A stretch of 30,965 nucleotides of DNA from a virus, in IMG/VR virus record IMGVR_UViG_3300024520_000334, positions 1 to 30,965 of that record. One strand, written 5' to 3'. The position numbers and the translations under genes were made by a program. Under the pieces are notes generated by a model. It ran no database searches. It had not been told where the DNA came from and was given only the letters and a program-made list of their open reading frames with translations. How positions within the stretch are numbered: the first letter of the stretch is position 1; each line of letters opens with the position of its first letter. This document shows, in pieces, positions 23,479 to 30,135 of this stretch.

Positions 23479-24826
23479 CTCGCGTTATGCTAGTCGGAGT
23501 GGTCGCGTCATCCAGGGTGAATGTCATAGCGCTTGTACTTCCATCCAGCTTCTTAACCGTAACCGTTGTGGTTGCAGTTGATCGCTCTTGTAAAAATTGC
23601 TGAATAGCAAACACCGCTTGGGCAAGCGTTGGCGCTACTCCGTCTGCTGCGTAACTCTCTGTCATTGCTGTTGTCAATATTTCCGCAACTGTTGGAGCTA
23701 CTCCTGCAGCATCTGGAACAACTACGTTTGGCGCATATAATGCTTGCGCTGTTGCTAGTGTTACCCCATCTGTGCCTGTGATTGTATCAAGATCAGTTTG
23801 TGCTGTTGCTAGGCTTGCCGCTGTTGCTGCGTTGTCAGTACCCCTCATTGCTGTTGTGGGTATTGCGTCTAGCAATAAATCTAACCTACCGCCATTAGTC
23901 CAGTCCCCTTGTAACTCGTTTGTGTCTATCAGTATAGCGCCTGTATCCACTTTGATCGCTGCAAATCCATTTGTACCGCTACCTATTGCGAAACTATCAC
24001 CTGTCTGTGCTGTGTGGCCAGTCAATGTTGTGACAGTTGCTACTGTTGTACCTGATAATACATTAGCTGTTGTTGCTGCTGAAACGTTAGACCAGTCCAC
24101 GCCGACATTATCAGTTGCTTTTGCTGGGGCATAACTCCCTTGCGTAGATGCCAATGTAACGTTTGCAATCGTCGTGCCTGTCAACGCGTTTGCGGTTGTT
24201 GCTCCGCTTACATTACTCCAATCAATGCCTACGTTATCAGTTGCTTTTGCTGGCGCGTAACTACCTTGTGTTGATGCTAATGTGACACCTCCTGTTACAG
24301 ATCCAACAGATCCGCTGACTGACGCCACTACGCTTGCCGCATTAATTGCATTTGTGAGAGTTGTCACGGTTGGTATTACTGCGCTGGTGTGTGTGACACC
24401 TGATAAAACTATACCCGTTGCGGCTGTTATGTTGGTGGGGGTTGCCAGAGCTGCGAACGGATTATATGCAACCAGCTCTAATTCGATTAGCGTCGGAGCC
24501 ATATTTGTTGCGCCTTGGAGATACATCGAGACATAAGGGTTGGCACCGCTGATTATAGTGTCTGATAAATCTAACCTATAAGCCCCCGGCATATTAGTTG
24601 CATCTACTGCGACAAAGCCGCCGTCTGAATGCGCACCTCCTACTGTCTGAGTAGCTAGCGATAATTGTGTGGGCGTTGCTGTTGCGCCTTCTCTGTAGTA
24701 ACACGTTAGCCCAGCTGTGTCGTAGACTAACCCTGTTAACCCCGCGCCGGTTGTTGAACTAGAGTCCAGAATAAACACGTCAATCGTTTGATTTGTTGCG
24801 CCCTGTAATATTGTTCTCTTAGCCAT
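23471..24826 (-). CDS. Structural/fibre protein with internal 42-residue repeats
   Basis: The 451-residue protein is Ala/Thr/Val-rich. Residues 1-125 form a beta domain (TNQTIDVFILDSSSTTG, then GAYRLDLSDTI and LIELELVAYNP). Two adjacent repeats begin at residues 181 and 223 with VTLASTQGSYAPAKATDNVG and continue (I/V)DWSNVS.ATTAN. The C-terminus (about 400-451) has AQAVFAIQQFLQERS and TVKKLDGSTSAMTFTLD, a strand pair common at the end of baseplate or fibre-like proteins. Likely a virion appendage. Its stop overlaps the HNH gene end, so the insertion left this gene intact. Confidence 0.6.
   Translation of the reverse strand: MAKRTILQGATNQTIDVFILDSSSTTGAGLTGLVYDTAGLTCYYREGATATPTQLSLATQTVGGAHSDGGFVAVDATNMPGAYRLDLSDTIISGANPYVSMYLQGATNMAPTLIELELVAYNPFAALATPTNITAATGIVLSGVTHTSAVIPTVTTLTNAINAASVVASVSGSVGSVTGGVTLASTQGSYAPAKATDNVGIDWSNVSGATTANALTGTTIANVTLASTQGSYAPAKATDNVGVDWSNVSAATTANVLSGTTVATVTTLTGHTAQTGDSFAIGSGTNGFAAIKVDTGAILIDTNELQGDWTNGGRLDLLLDAIPTTAMRGTDNAATAASLATAQTDLDTITGTDGVTLATAQALYAPNVVVPDAAGVAPTVAEILTTAMTESYAADGVAPTLAQAVFAIQQFLQERSTATTTVTVKKLDGSTSAMTFTLDDATTPTSITRAT
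24035..24286 (-). repeat. Two tandem 126-bp repeats within the structural gene
   Basis: The copies encode the 42-residue repeats starting VTLASTQGSYAP. At DNA level they match with scattered third-position changes, so the duplication is not brand new. Such repeats in virion proteins can expand or contract by recombination. Confidence 0.7.
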
Positions 24827-25700
24827 TGAACCCGCCTGTCATGCCTGGATGCACAATTAAACCACCACTGCCGCCCGCTGTGCTTGTCTTTTTAAACGCA
24901 ACAACAGCAACGTCAGCTTCACGCCGTCCTGATGTTGTATTTTCGCTTTGTAGCCTGGCGGCCACTCGGTCACCTGATGAAATTAAAACCTCGATTGCTG
25001 TTAACGCTGATGATCTATTTTCTGAAAACATCTCGATCACCCCTAAATCGCCCGCCTTCACAACCTCAGAAGCCGCCGACCCTGTGCCAATATCTAGCAC
25101 CATTCTCGCGTTGCTGTTTACTGTTTGTGCTGGTTGCTCTGTGACAATAGGGATCAAATAATCAACATCACCCGACGCACTAGCAACCAATTCAACCCAT
25201 GCGCCCTTAGTTGTCGCTGTGGCTCCGGGGTCTAATGATTGCCCTCTGCTTGTAGACGTGTCGCTTCCGAACGATTCTACCCACGCAACCGTAAAGTCTA
25301 CTGTCCCAGAATATACGACAATGTGCACATCAACAGTTTCAGCCGTAGTGTCTGACTGGCATCTGGCCGCAAACTGAGTGCCGCTGGCGAAAGCGATAGG
25401 CAACGGTATCGATACAAACAGCCCAAGACCAGACGTGGCAGAGTTAGCGCCGACAACAGGGATCTCTTTTGCGAAATATGTGTAACTAGTGCCGCCTGCC
25501 TCATCTGCTCCAATGTCTATCAAATACGACACTCCTACAGAGTAATTAGTGATATAACAGACAATGTACGCTGCAGCTCCGCTAGATGTGCCTATTGCTG
25601 TCGGGCTGCCCAGAGTGTTTATTGTTGCGTGTGCAGTTATCTGAGTCCCGGATAGATCAGTTCCCATGCCGAGAGTTTCTAGCCATGTCAACGACGCCAT
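24819..25700 (-). CDS. Virion beta-sandwich protein, probable appendage component
   Basis: The 293-residue protein starts MASLTWLETLGMGTDLSG and is strongly beta in pattern, with two similar halves: GVSYLIDIGADEAGG with FVSIPLPIAFASGTQFAARCQ in the first, DVDYLIPIVTEQPA with LISSGDRVAARLQSENT in the second. The end is Gly-rich (GGSGGLIVHPGMTGG). The halves suggest an internal duplication of a jelly-roll-like domain. Function beyond a structural role is unknown. It overlaps the next gene by 8 nt. Confidence 0.5.
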   Translation of the reverse strand: MASLTWLETLGMGTDLSGTQITAHATINTLGSPTAIGTSSGAAAYIVCYITNYSVGVSYLIDIGADEAGGTSYTYFAKEIPVVGANSATSGLGLFVSIPLPIAFASGTQFAARCQSDTTAETVDVHIVVYSGTVDFTVAWVESFGSDTSTSRGQSLDPGATATTKGAWVELVASASGDVDYLIPIVTEQPAQTVNSNARMVLDIGTGSAASEVVKAGDLGVIEMFSENRSSALTAIEVLISSGDRVAARLQSENTTSGRREADVAVVAFKKTSTAGGSGGLIVHPGMTGGFNG

Positions 25701-26083
25701 TACCCTTTGATCCTGTCAGATTCAGCCTGTGAAATAATTCTTGTTGATACTAGATACGACAACCCTTCCTCTAAATCCTGAGATGTTGTGTCAATTACGT
25801 CTAGATTACGAGTATACTCTAGGTATGCCTCAATTTTTGAATCAGTTTTAGATGCTGTGATTATTCTCTCTAGCGTTTTGAGACCTACTTTCCTGTAAAA
25901 ATTCTCACGGGTTAACTCTGTATACCTGATTAGATCAAACATAAGTGTAACTGCGTTCCAATTCCCTAATGATTCATTTTTAGGCAACTCTTTGACAGAG
26001 ATCCCATCTCGAATATCATCAATCAACTTACTCCCAGATGTTATGAGTTGACCCGACTTTGCCTCATAATAGTGGTACATCAT
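25700..26083 (-). CDS. Hypothetical helical protein
   Basis: A 127-residue protein starting MMYHYYEAKSGQLITSG. After a short beta start it is largely helix (LMFDLIRYTELTRENFYRKV, then TLERIITASKTDSKIEAYLEY). Two adjacent ATG exist (26083 and 26080); GAGGTT fits the second slightly better. The start overlaps the stop of the FN3 gene (ATGA). No family recognised. Confidence 0.5.
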   Translation of the reverse strand: MMYHYYEAKSGQLITSGSKLIDDIRDGISVKELPKNESLGNWNAVTLMFDLIRYTELTRENFYRKVGLKTLERIITASKTDSKIEAYLEYTRNLDVIDTTSQDLEEGLSYLVSTRIISQAESDRIKG

Positions 26084-26478
26084 TTAACCTCAAAATTGCA
26101 TTGTAGCGAGCACGTGCCCACTGCCGTCATTGGTATTTGTGCTGGTGGGCTTGGTAACTCTGCGATTGTAACAGATACCTCCTCACTAATTGGGCCTTCT
26201 ATTCCGCCTAAATCCACCGTTGATATCGTAAACGTATGGACACCCACACCCACATCGACAACAGTATAACCCGTCTGATCTGCTGCGATTTCTATCGTGC
26301 CTGATCCATAATAAATATTGTAATGATCGATCTCTGTTATCGGTAATGCACTGCCGTCTGTGCGTTCTGTCGGAATATCCCAACCTAGCTCAATATCGGG
26401 GATGTCTTCAACACCTGCTGCGTTGCCGGTGCTACATAACGTCAGAATTAACATGACCGCTAAACTAATTTTGATCAT
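26080..26478 (-). CDS. Exported protein with one fibronectin type III domain
   Basis: The start at 26478 is chosen because GAGGAAAT precedes it and it yields a signal peptide: MIKISLAVMLILTLCSTGNA, likely cut near residue 20. Residues about 30-115 form an FN3-like domain (ELGWDIPTERTDGSALP, then HYNIYYG, YTVVDVGVGVHTFTISTVD). A Cys-containing tail follows (VGTCSLQCNFEVK). Exported FN3 proteins occur near lysis or tail genes of marine and enteric podoviruses; a role at the cell surface is inferred. Its 5' end overlaps the small membrane protein gene. Confidence 0.65.
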   Translation of the reverse strand: MIKISLAVMLILTLCSTGNAAGVEDIPDIELGWDIPTERTDGSALPITEIDHYNIYYGSGTIEIAADQTGYTVVDVGVGVHTFTISTVDLGGIEGPISEEVSVTIAELPSPPAQIPMTAVGTCSLQCNFEVK

Positions 26479-26596
26479 CTGCCATTTCCTCGAGTTCTTT
26501 TTGTGCCTTTCCCAGTCTGTCTCCGAAAATCCCATCTGCAAACCAGTAAAAACCCGAGACTAGAAACATAGTACCGCCTAAAATGACCCATTCCAT
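26465..26596 (-). CDS. Small membrane protein of the lysis region
   Basis: The 43-residue frame starts at 26596, overlapping the DUF1353 stop (TAATG). Residues 3-21 are an apolar span (WVILGGTMFLVSGFYWFA) followed by an acidic helix DRLGKAQKELEEMADDQ. One N-terminal membrane segment with a charged tail fits a holin-accessory or spanin-like role, but the length alone cannot decide. It fills the gap between DUF1353 and the FN3 gene exactly. Confidence 0.55.
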   Translation of the reverse strand: MEWVILGGTMFLVSGFYWFADGIFGDRLGKAQKELEEMADDQN

Positions 26597-26979
26597 TAAA
26601 ATCGCTTGCCTTTAAAGACTGATCGCGTACCTTGATATGACCTAACACCCCAGTACATAGTGTATCGTTTCCACGTTGACACGCCGCAATCTTTCATAGC
26701 CTCTAAGAATATTTTATCACATTCTACCCGTGAATATGTTTTTGTAGCTGTATGCCCAGTTTCTTTGTAAAGTCTGTCATGTACTACAGCTGCTTTTCTG
26801 TGCTTGCCCATTACTGGAATTATTGGAGTGAGTAATCTTGGAATGCTTGCGTAATCTGATATAAACCCGACTGGAACTTTTATTAGACTGTCGGCATTTG
26901 TTAGATAGATTAGCTCTTTTGTCAGCTCAACCTCTGCTGATCCGTAAGCTTTTGTGTGCAAATCGCTTAAAAATGGCAT
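26596..26979 (-). CDS. DUF1353 family protein
   Basis: The 127-residue product shows the DUF1353 pattern: LIKVPVGFISDYASIPRLL in the first half, HRKAAVVHDRLY in the middle, then SRVECDKIFLEAMKDCGVSTW and a final YWGVRSYQGTR. Family members occur near lysis genes of many phages; the biochemical role is not established. Start overlaps the holin-like gene stop region with GGTGAG upstream. Confidence 0.8.
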   Translation of the reverse strand: MPFLSDLHTKAYGSAEVELTKELIYLTNADSLIKVPVGFISDYASIPRLLTPIIPVMGKHRKAAVVHDRLYKETGHTATKTYSRVECDKIFLEAMKDCGVSTWKRYTMYWGVRSYQGTRSVFKGKRF

Positions 26980-27252
26980 TTACTCACCTTTTCTGCGTTT
27001 GTGTCTGATGTATTTATTGATTGCTAGATACATAGATACCGCTGTTAATCCTAGACCGATTACCGTTATAGAATTGCCGATTGTAAAAGAATATTCAAAC
27101 GCCCCGCTCAATAAATCCATCATAAATATACTCGGTTTATCGCTTGCACATGCCGGTATGTTTACTTTTACTATTCCCTCTCCCACTAAAATGGCGCTAG
27201 TGCCGCCCATCCCTGTTGCGCTGACTGCTACCAAATTATTCATATCTGTCAT
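26980..27252 (-). CDS. Holin-like membrane protein
   Basis: The 90-residue product has a mildly apolar first half (LVAVSATGMGGTSAILVGEG) and one clear membrane span at about 57-80 (TIGNSITVIGLGLTAVSMYL), followed by a basic tail KYIRHKRRKGE. Small size, membrane span, basic C-terminus and position after the amidase gene fit a holin, which opens the inner membrane to release the amidase. GGAG lies 4 nt before the ATG. The start is 12 bp after an intrinsic terminator, so expression must depend on readthrough. Confidence 0.6.
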   Translation of the reverse strand: MTDMNNLVAVSATGMGGTSAILVGEGIVKVNIPACASDKPSIFMMDLLSGAFEYSFTIGNSITVIGLGLTAVSMYLAINKYIRHKRRKGE

Positions 27253-27263
27253 GTCTCCTGACC

Positions 27264-27312
27264 AAAAAAAAGCAGATGCCCGTCTGAATATTCAATTATG
27301 ACGGGCTCTGCT
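27264..27312 (-). terminator. Strong intrinsic terminator between amidase and holin-like genes
   Basis: On the - strand AGCAGA plus GCCCGTC pairs with GACGGGC plus TCTGCT, giving a 13-bp stem with one bulged A, a 15-nt loop, and a run of eight T directly after. All parts of a rho-independent terminator are present. It faces the transcripts running leftwards and would stop them just before the holin-like gene. Confidence 0.75.
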
Positions 27313-27341
27313 GTTGCCACTGTTGGCAGTAGGGGTAATTT

Positions 27342-27370
27342 ATTAAACATTCGTTTTTAATACCATTCAA
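27342..27370 (-). promoter_or_regulatory. Candidate late promoter (pR'-like)
   Basis: On the - strand TTGAAT (27365-27370) and TTTAAT (27342-27347) are separated by exactly 17 nt. They match the sigma70 -35 and -10 boxes at 4 and 5 of 6 positions. Transcription would start near 27335 and reach the terminator after about 70 nt. It lies over the end of the amidase gene. Confidence 0.45.
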
Positions 27371-27761
27371 TTACATCAAAGCAAGGGCAATCTTTACTAA
27401 CTCCTGGTATGTCTCTATGTCCTACAACCTCAGATCCTGGAAACGTCACAACCAACACATTGACCAGTGTTCTCAATTTCCTTTTCTGCATTATAGTATA
27501 ATTATCGTTTGGTTTCATGTCCTTGTCCAATCCACCGATTAAGCAAACTCCAATTGAGTTTTTATTGTGACCTCTGGCATGTGCGCCTTGCACGTCAATG
27601 CTGCGGCCTTTCTGTAATTCGCCCCCCCGTTTTATGATGTAATGATAGCCAACATCGTTAAACCCACGCTCTTTGTGCCATTCTCTTATTTCCTCCGTTC
27701 CTATATCCATTTGCGGCGGAGTCGCTGAGCAGTGTATTATTATTTGATCTATTTTCCGCAT
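27357..27761 (-). CDS. T7 lysozyme-like N-acetylmuramoyl-L-alanine amidase (endolysin)
   Basis: The 134-residue enzyme cuts the amide bond between muramic acid and L-alanine in peptidoglycan. The start at 27761 (MRKIDQIIIHCSAT) is chosen over a longer frame because the ATG overlaps the stop of the preceding gene (TGATG) with GAGGAC upstream. Zinc ligands expected from T7 lysozyme are H10, H115 (VVGHRD) and C125 (KDCPCFDV); the catalytic Tyr and Lys correspond to Y39 and K123. Length matches the T7 protein after its N-terminal extension. It is the first lysis gene, with the holin-like gene downstream. Confidence 0.9.
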   Translation of the reverse strand: MRKIDQIIIHCSATPPQMDIGTEEIREWHKERGFNDVGYHYIIKRGGELQKGRSIDVQGAHARGHNKNSIGVCLIGGLDKDMKPNDNYTIMQKRKLRTLVNVLVVTFPGSEVVGHRDIPGVSKDCPCFDVIEWY

Positions 27762-27922
27762 CAATTGTCCTCTTTGATGCAAGTATTGCACACAAATATG
27801 TCATCGAGCTTATAATAATTATGGGGCTTAGCGCTGAATTGCCGTCCACAGAATTCACATTCTTGTTGGTGTTCTAAATCCTCATCGTCGAAATTTAAAT
27901 CTGTTCTGTCTTCAATGCTCAT
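27761..27922 (-). CDS. Small zinc-ribbon protein
   Basis: A 53-residue frame between ninG and the amidase gene. It starts MSIEDRTDLNFDDEDLEHQ, with GAGGTGA before the ATG. Two CxxC pairs (C22-C25 in ECEFCGRQF and C45-C48 in FVCNTCIKED) form a likely zinc ribbon. It overlaps the ninG stop by 11 nt and the amidase start by 1 nt. Its place before the terminator-controlled late genes makes a regulatory role conceivable; this is only inference. Confidence 0.65.
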   Translation of the reverse strand: MSIEDRTDLNFDDEDLEHQQECEFCGRQFSAKPHNYYKLDDIFVCNTCIKEDN

Positions 27923-28499
27923 GATTCACCTCTTTTAACTGTGCTAGTTTATGTTTATATTTAAGCTCAATTTCTTTTAAATCCTGGCAAGTGTATTTCT
28001 TTGGTTCGTGTGGTCCTTCCAGATAGTTTAGTCTATCAATTCCTATTCTGACCAATAATTCGATCCTGTAGTCTGCAATGTTCCCTGATTTGTGGTTATT
28101 ACATGCAGAGCATTGTTTATGACAATTGTCCTCATTAAATCGTAATTCTGGATGTGCTCCGATTGTCCTGTAATGTCCGGCGTGATATTGACCCTTGTGA
28201 TGTCTTCCACATGATACGCACGAGTGCTCGCTATCCCTTTCTCTGATATATGCGTTAAATACAGTTTGTGCTTTCTTTGCCCTGTATGATTTGTCATTAT
28301 CGTAAAATTCTCGCTTCTGCTTTGCATGAGTAGCCTTTTTAGCGGCCTGTGCTTTCCTGTGCGCCTTTTCTTGTTGTTTAGCTTGAATTGCCCTCGCTTC
28401 TTTGTACGCGTGCTCTAGTGTGCAATATGCGCCCTTTGGCGTGACTATGTAATCATGCCCGAATTCCCCACAGTGCTTGCACTTGCGTTTATTAGCGAT
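27912..28499 (-). CDS. ninG: NinG/Rap-like recombination protein with an apparent ATC start
   Basis: The frame from 28499 to 27912 codes for 195 residues that clearly match lambda NinG (Rap), a structure-specific nuclease in phage recombination. The N-terminus holds a zinc-finger-like KCKHCGE and GAYCTLEHAY, then a long Lys/Ala helix. The C-terminal core has QTVFNAYIRERD, CVSCG, YHAGHYRTIGAHPELRFNE, and HKQCSACNNHKSGN. There is no ATG, GTG or TTG ahead of the finger: an in-frame TAG lies just upstream, and the first plausible start is ATC (28499), 8 nt after AAGGA. Translated with Met there it starts (M)ANKRKCKHC, as in relatives. A -1 shift at AAAA from an ATG at about 28525 is the alternative. 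Confidence 0.85.
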   Translation of the reverse strand: MANKRKCKHCGEFGHDYIVTPKGAYCTLEHAYKEARAIQAKQQEKAHRKAQAAKKATHAKQKREFYDNDKSYRAKKAQTVFNAYIRERDSEHSCVSCGRHHKGQYHAGHYRTIGAHPELRFNEDNCHKQCSACNNHKSGNIADYRIELLVRIGIDRLNYLEGPHEPKKYTCQDLKEIELKYKHKLAQLKEVNHEH

Positions 28500-28579
28500 A
28501 CGCTTAGTCCTTTTCTATACATATAGATTTTCTTATTTCAGAAACTATGGCACTTTTCTAAATAGCGCTAACGACATTT

Positions 28580-28909
28580 TTACTGCTTGGTTTCGACATC
28601 AAAACAAATTTTCATAAATCGGCTAGCGGCGTCGTTACAAACTGCGTGTATTTCATCCATGCAATTGTCATCAACTATGTCGGCTTGATGGATTGCGTCA
28701 GAGCACATCATTGCAACATTACAGTGCCATGCGTGGGCGTAGCTTCCAGGCTCGACACCTTCGTCATGCATGGCCTTTTGGATCACCTTAAAGGCTTTTG
28801 ATACTTCTGATTCTGATATTTCTTTTGGTGCAATGCCAAGCGTTGCATTAAGCTGATCAACAACGGATTGCTCGCGCTCTAACATTTGCCTGTACTCTAA
28901 ATCTTCCAT
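28580..28909 (-). CDS. Hypothetical nin-region protein
   Basis: The start is ATG 28909 (MEDLEYRQMLEREQ); a TTG 12 nt upstream is really part of the TTGGAGAAG ribosome site. The 109-residue protein is helical and acidic: VVDQLNATLGI, SKAFKVIQKAMHDEG, then a His/Cys-containing middle (YAHAWHCNVAMMCSDAIHQ) and DAASRFMKICFDVETKQ. It may belong to the phage accessory proteins of nin regions but no family is recognised. An 80-bp gap with the ATGTCG motif separates it from ninG. Confidence 0.6.
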   Translation of the reverse strand: MEDLEYRQMLEREQSVVDQLNATLGIAPKEISESEVSKAFKVIQKAMHDEGVEPGSYAHAWHCNVAMMCSDAIHQADIVDDNCMDEIHAVCNDAASRFMKICFDVETKQ

Positions 28910-28924
28910 TTTCTTCTCCAATTT

Positions 28925-28947
28925 TTTAATAGTTAACTAACGACATT
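28925..28947 (-). repeat. Intergenic leader repeat, copy B
   Basis: AATGTCGTTAGTTA plus CTATTAAA on the - strand, one mismatch in 23 bases to the copy at 1698-1720. It lies 16 nt before the start of the gene at 28909. Read as codons it spells MSLVNY-stop. Confidence 0.6.
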
Positions 28948-28955
28948 AGTTCTTG

Positions 28956-29390
28956 TTAGTCGGTATAAACCTTCAAATGAAATATCCCATTGCTAGGTGC
29001 TCTTAACCACTTGAACCCAAAACAAACATTAAAGTTATCTAGTATTTGTCTGGGGCTCATACCCTCCGGGTACTTGCCTCTATATTCCATCCAATAATAT
29101 TTACCTGCAATTGTCACATACCCAAATTCTGTTTCGCTTAGTTCGTCAAAAGCCTCTTGATGTGTTTTTGACCTCGTACAAGGGTTAGCTTTTTTTGAGG
29201 TAAGTGCTGGCGCGCATTCTGGCGTTTCGGTCTCAAACTCACACTCAGAGCACCTGTAACACATATCCACGCAATGGCTACAAGGTGGGTTTATGTGACA
29301 GCTACAGCAAGTATCATCTTCAATCTCTCCCATAATCCCTTTACACCCATTTCTGTTACAGATATCACCCTCAATTAGTCCGTGATCCAT
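28956..29390 (-). CDS. Cys-rich multi-zinc-finger-like protein
   Basis: The start is set at ATG 29390 (MDHGLIEG), because GGGGAG lies 7 nt before it; an upstream in-frame ATG is part of the ATGTCGGGG leader motif. The 144-residue protein has a Cys-dense first half (ICNRNGCKG, TCCSCHINPPCSHCVDMCYRC, then CEFE), enough for two or three zinc sites, and a second half (YVTIAGKYYWMEYRGKYPEG, then FKWLRAPSNGIFHLKVY) that looks like a compact beta domain. Function unknown; a nucleic-acid contact role is possible. Confidence 0.6.
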   Translation of the reverse strand: MDHGLIEGDICNRNGCKGIMGEIEDDTCCSCHINPPCSHCVDMCYRCSECEFETETPECAPALTSKKANPCTRSKTHQEAFDELSETEFGYVTIAGKYYWMEYRGKYPEGMSPRQILDNFNVCFGFKWLRAPSNGIFHLKVYTD

Positions 29391-29413
29391 ATAGTTACTC
29401 CCCGACATTTTTA

Positions 29414-29677
29414 CTAATTAACCCGGCAATCTTCACAGGTGCTCTTGATTTCTTCCCATGACCGAATGTCCGAAGCCGTCTTGCCACAACTCATGGTGCA
29501 TGTTTTATGTGGGCTTATCTGGTTTTCATCTGCGTACTCGGGCCAACACTTATCACAATAATGCTCATCATGACCTGGTACTTTGCCCCATCCATAGCCG
29601 AATACGTCTTCATTAATGCTATCTACATCAAGCTCTTTATGGCACTGATCACACGCTATTTTTATAAATGTACTCAT
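29414..29677 (-). CDS. Small zinc-ribbon-like protein
   Basis: The 87-residue product has Cys pairs C9-C12 (ACDQCHKEL) and C41-C44 (YCDKCWPEY), plus C60/C64 and C81/C84, suggesting one or two zinc ribbons. GGAGG lies 7 nt before ATG and is part of an ATGTCGGAGG copy of the leader motif. It overlaps the end of the gene before it by 29 nt. Function not recognised. Confidence 0.6.
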   Translation of the reverse strand: MSTFIKIACDQCHKELDVDSINEDVFGYGWGKVPGHDEHYCDKCWPEYADENQISPHKTCTMSCGKTASDIRSWEEIKSTCEDCRVN

Positions 29678-29843
29678 AACTCAAACCTCCGACATTTTTA
29701 CTTTTTAGCAAGCACATCACTTTTGTTCGCCCTTGCAATTTGTCATCTTTGTATATTTCAAATGTTGCCGAGTCCTCGTCTTTTTCAACGCACTTAGTCC
29801 TATAAACTGGCTTTTTAAATACGCTTTTAAACCATTTGAACAT
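29649..29843 (-). CDS. Small basic hypothetical protein
   Basis: The start chosen is ATG 29843 (MFKWFKSVFKKPVYR), with GGGGGAT 7 nt upstream; the in-frame ATG at 29861 belongs to the leader motif. The 64-residue product has a basic aromatic N-terminus, a short acidic beta part (KDEDSATFEIYKDDK), and a C-terminal tail that runs through the leader motif of the next gene (KSKNVGGLSYEY). Reading through that motif is unusual and may mean the true end is shorter in relatives. Confidence 0.5.
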   Translation of the reverse strand: MFKWFKSVFKKPVYRTKCVEKDEDSATFEIYKDDKLQGRTKVMCLLKSKNVGGLSYEYIYKNSV

Positions 29844-29847
29844 AACT

Positions 29848-30012
29848 CTATCCCCCGACATTTAAATTTTCAGCAGGCTCTTGATGCTTGCGCCAGTTAT
29901 CTATCTGCTCTTTGCTCATTTCGTTTGGACAATGCTCGAACATTAAATTATCTATTTGCATTTGCAGGTATTCAACCTGCTGTTCAAGCACTTCAATTTG
30001 CTTCTGTAACAT
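29848..30012 (-). CDS. Small coiled-coil-like protein (54 aa)
   Basis: The frame starts at ATG 30012 and encodes a heptad-like helix LQKQIEVLEQQVEYLQMQI followed by NEMSKEQIDNWRKHQEP, then ENLNVGG. Hydrophobic residues at positions 6, 9, 13, 16, 20 and 23 fit a short coiled coil. No ribosome site is obvious. Its last codons cross an ATGTCGGGGG copy of the leader motif, and the next gene starts 4 nt after its stop. Confidence 0.5.
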   Translation of the reverse strand: MLQKQIEVLEQQVEYLQMQIDNLMFEHCPNEMSKEQIDNWRKHQEPAENLNVGG

Positions 30013-30018
30013 ATTGAT

Positions 30019-30135
30019 TCAACTACAGCCTTTTGATCTAGTATGGTTTACTGCGCACACGGAGGTAAACCAGCCCCGTTTCACCACCGCCGAGCACCCC
30101 CAGCGGATCAGGCATTGCGCTTGCCGGTGTTTCAC
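30019..30135 (-). CDS. Possible 38-residue basic Cys-containing protein
   Basis: GTG at 30135 overlaps the stop of the gene before it (GTGA), a common coupling arrangement. The frame reads (M)KHRQAQCLIRWGC, then SAVVKRGWFTSVCAV, and ends RSKGCS, with four Cys and many Arg/Lys. This stretch is visibly more GC-rich than its surroundings. Because it is short and lacks an ATG it may not be a gene, but otherwise 119 bp would be empty. Confidence 0.3.
   Translation of the reverse strand: MKHRQAQCLIRWGCSAVVKRGWFTSVCAVNHTRSKGCS

Noticed and set aside
22758-24286. Possible diversity-generating retroelement template/variable repeats
   Set aside because: BPP-1-like phages can carry one, but no reverse transcriptase is in the window, the tail fibre shows no C-type lectin end, and the repeats here are adjacent tandem repeats without adenine-specific differences.
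27249-27350. 33-codon frame (MFNKLPLLPTVATAEP...) overlapping the holin-like start by ATGA
   Set aside because: Its ATG lies between the candidate promoter boxes and its body is the terminator stem and T-run, so base constraints there are explained by the terminator. No ribosome site is visible. The ATGA overlap keeps a small doubt.
28043-28327. 94-codon - strand frame inside ninG
   Set aside because: It is a different frame of the same DNA; the ninG frame carries conserved Cys/His motifs over the full length, so this one is a shadow.
28500-28579. A separate small gene in the gap upstream of ninG
   Set aside because: The only frames are 10-25 codons without a ribosome site; the gap is better explained as leader with the ATGTCG motif.
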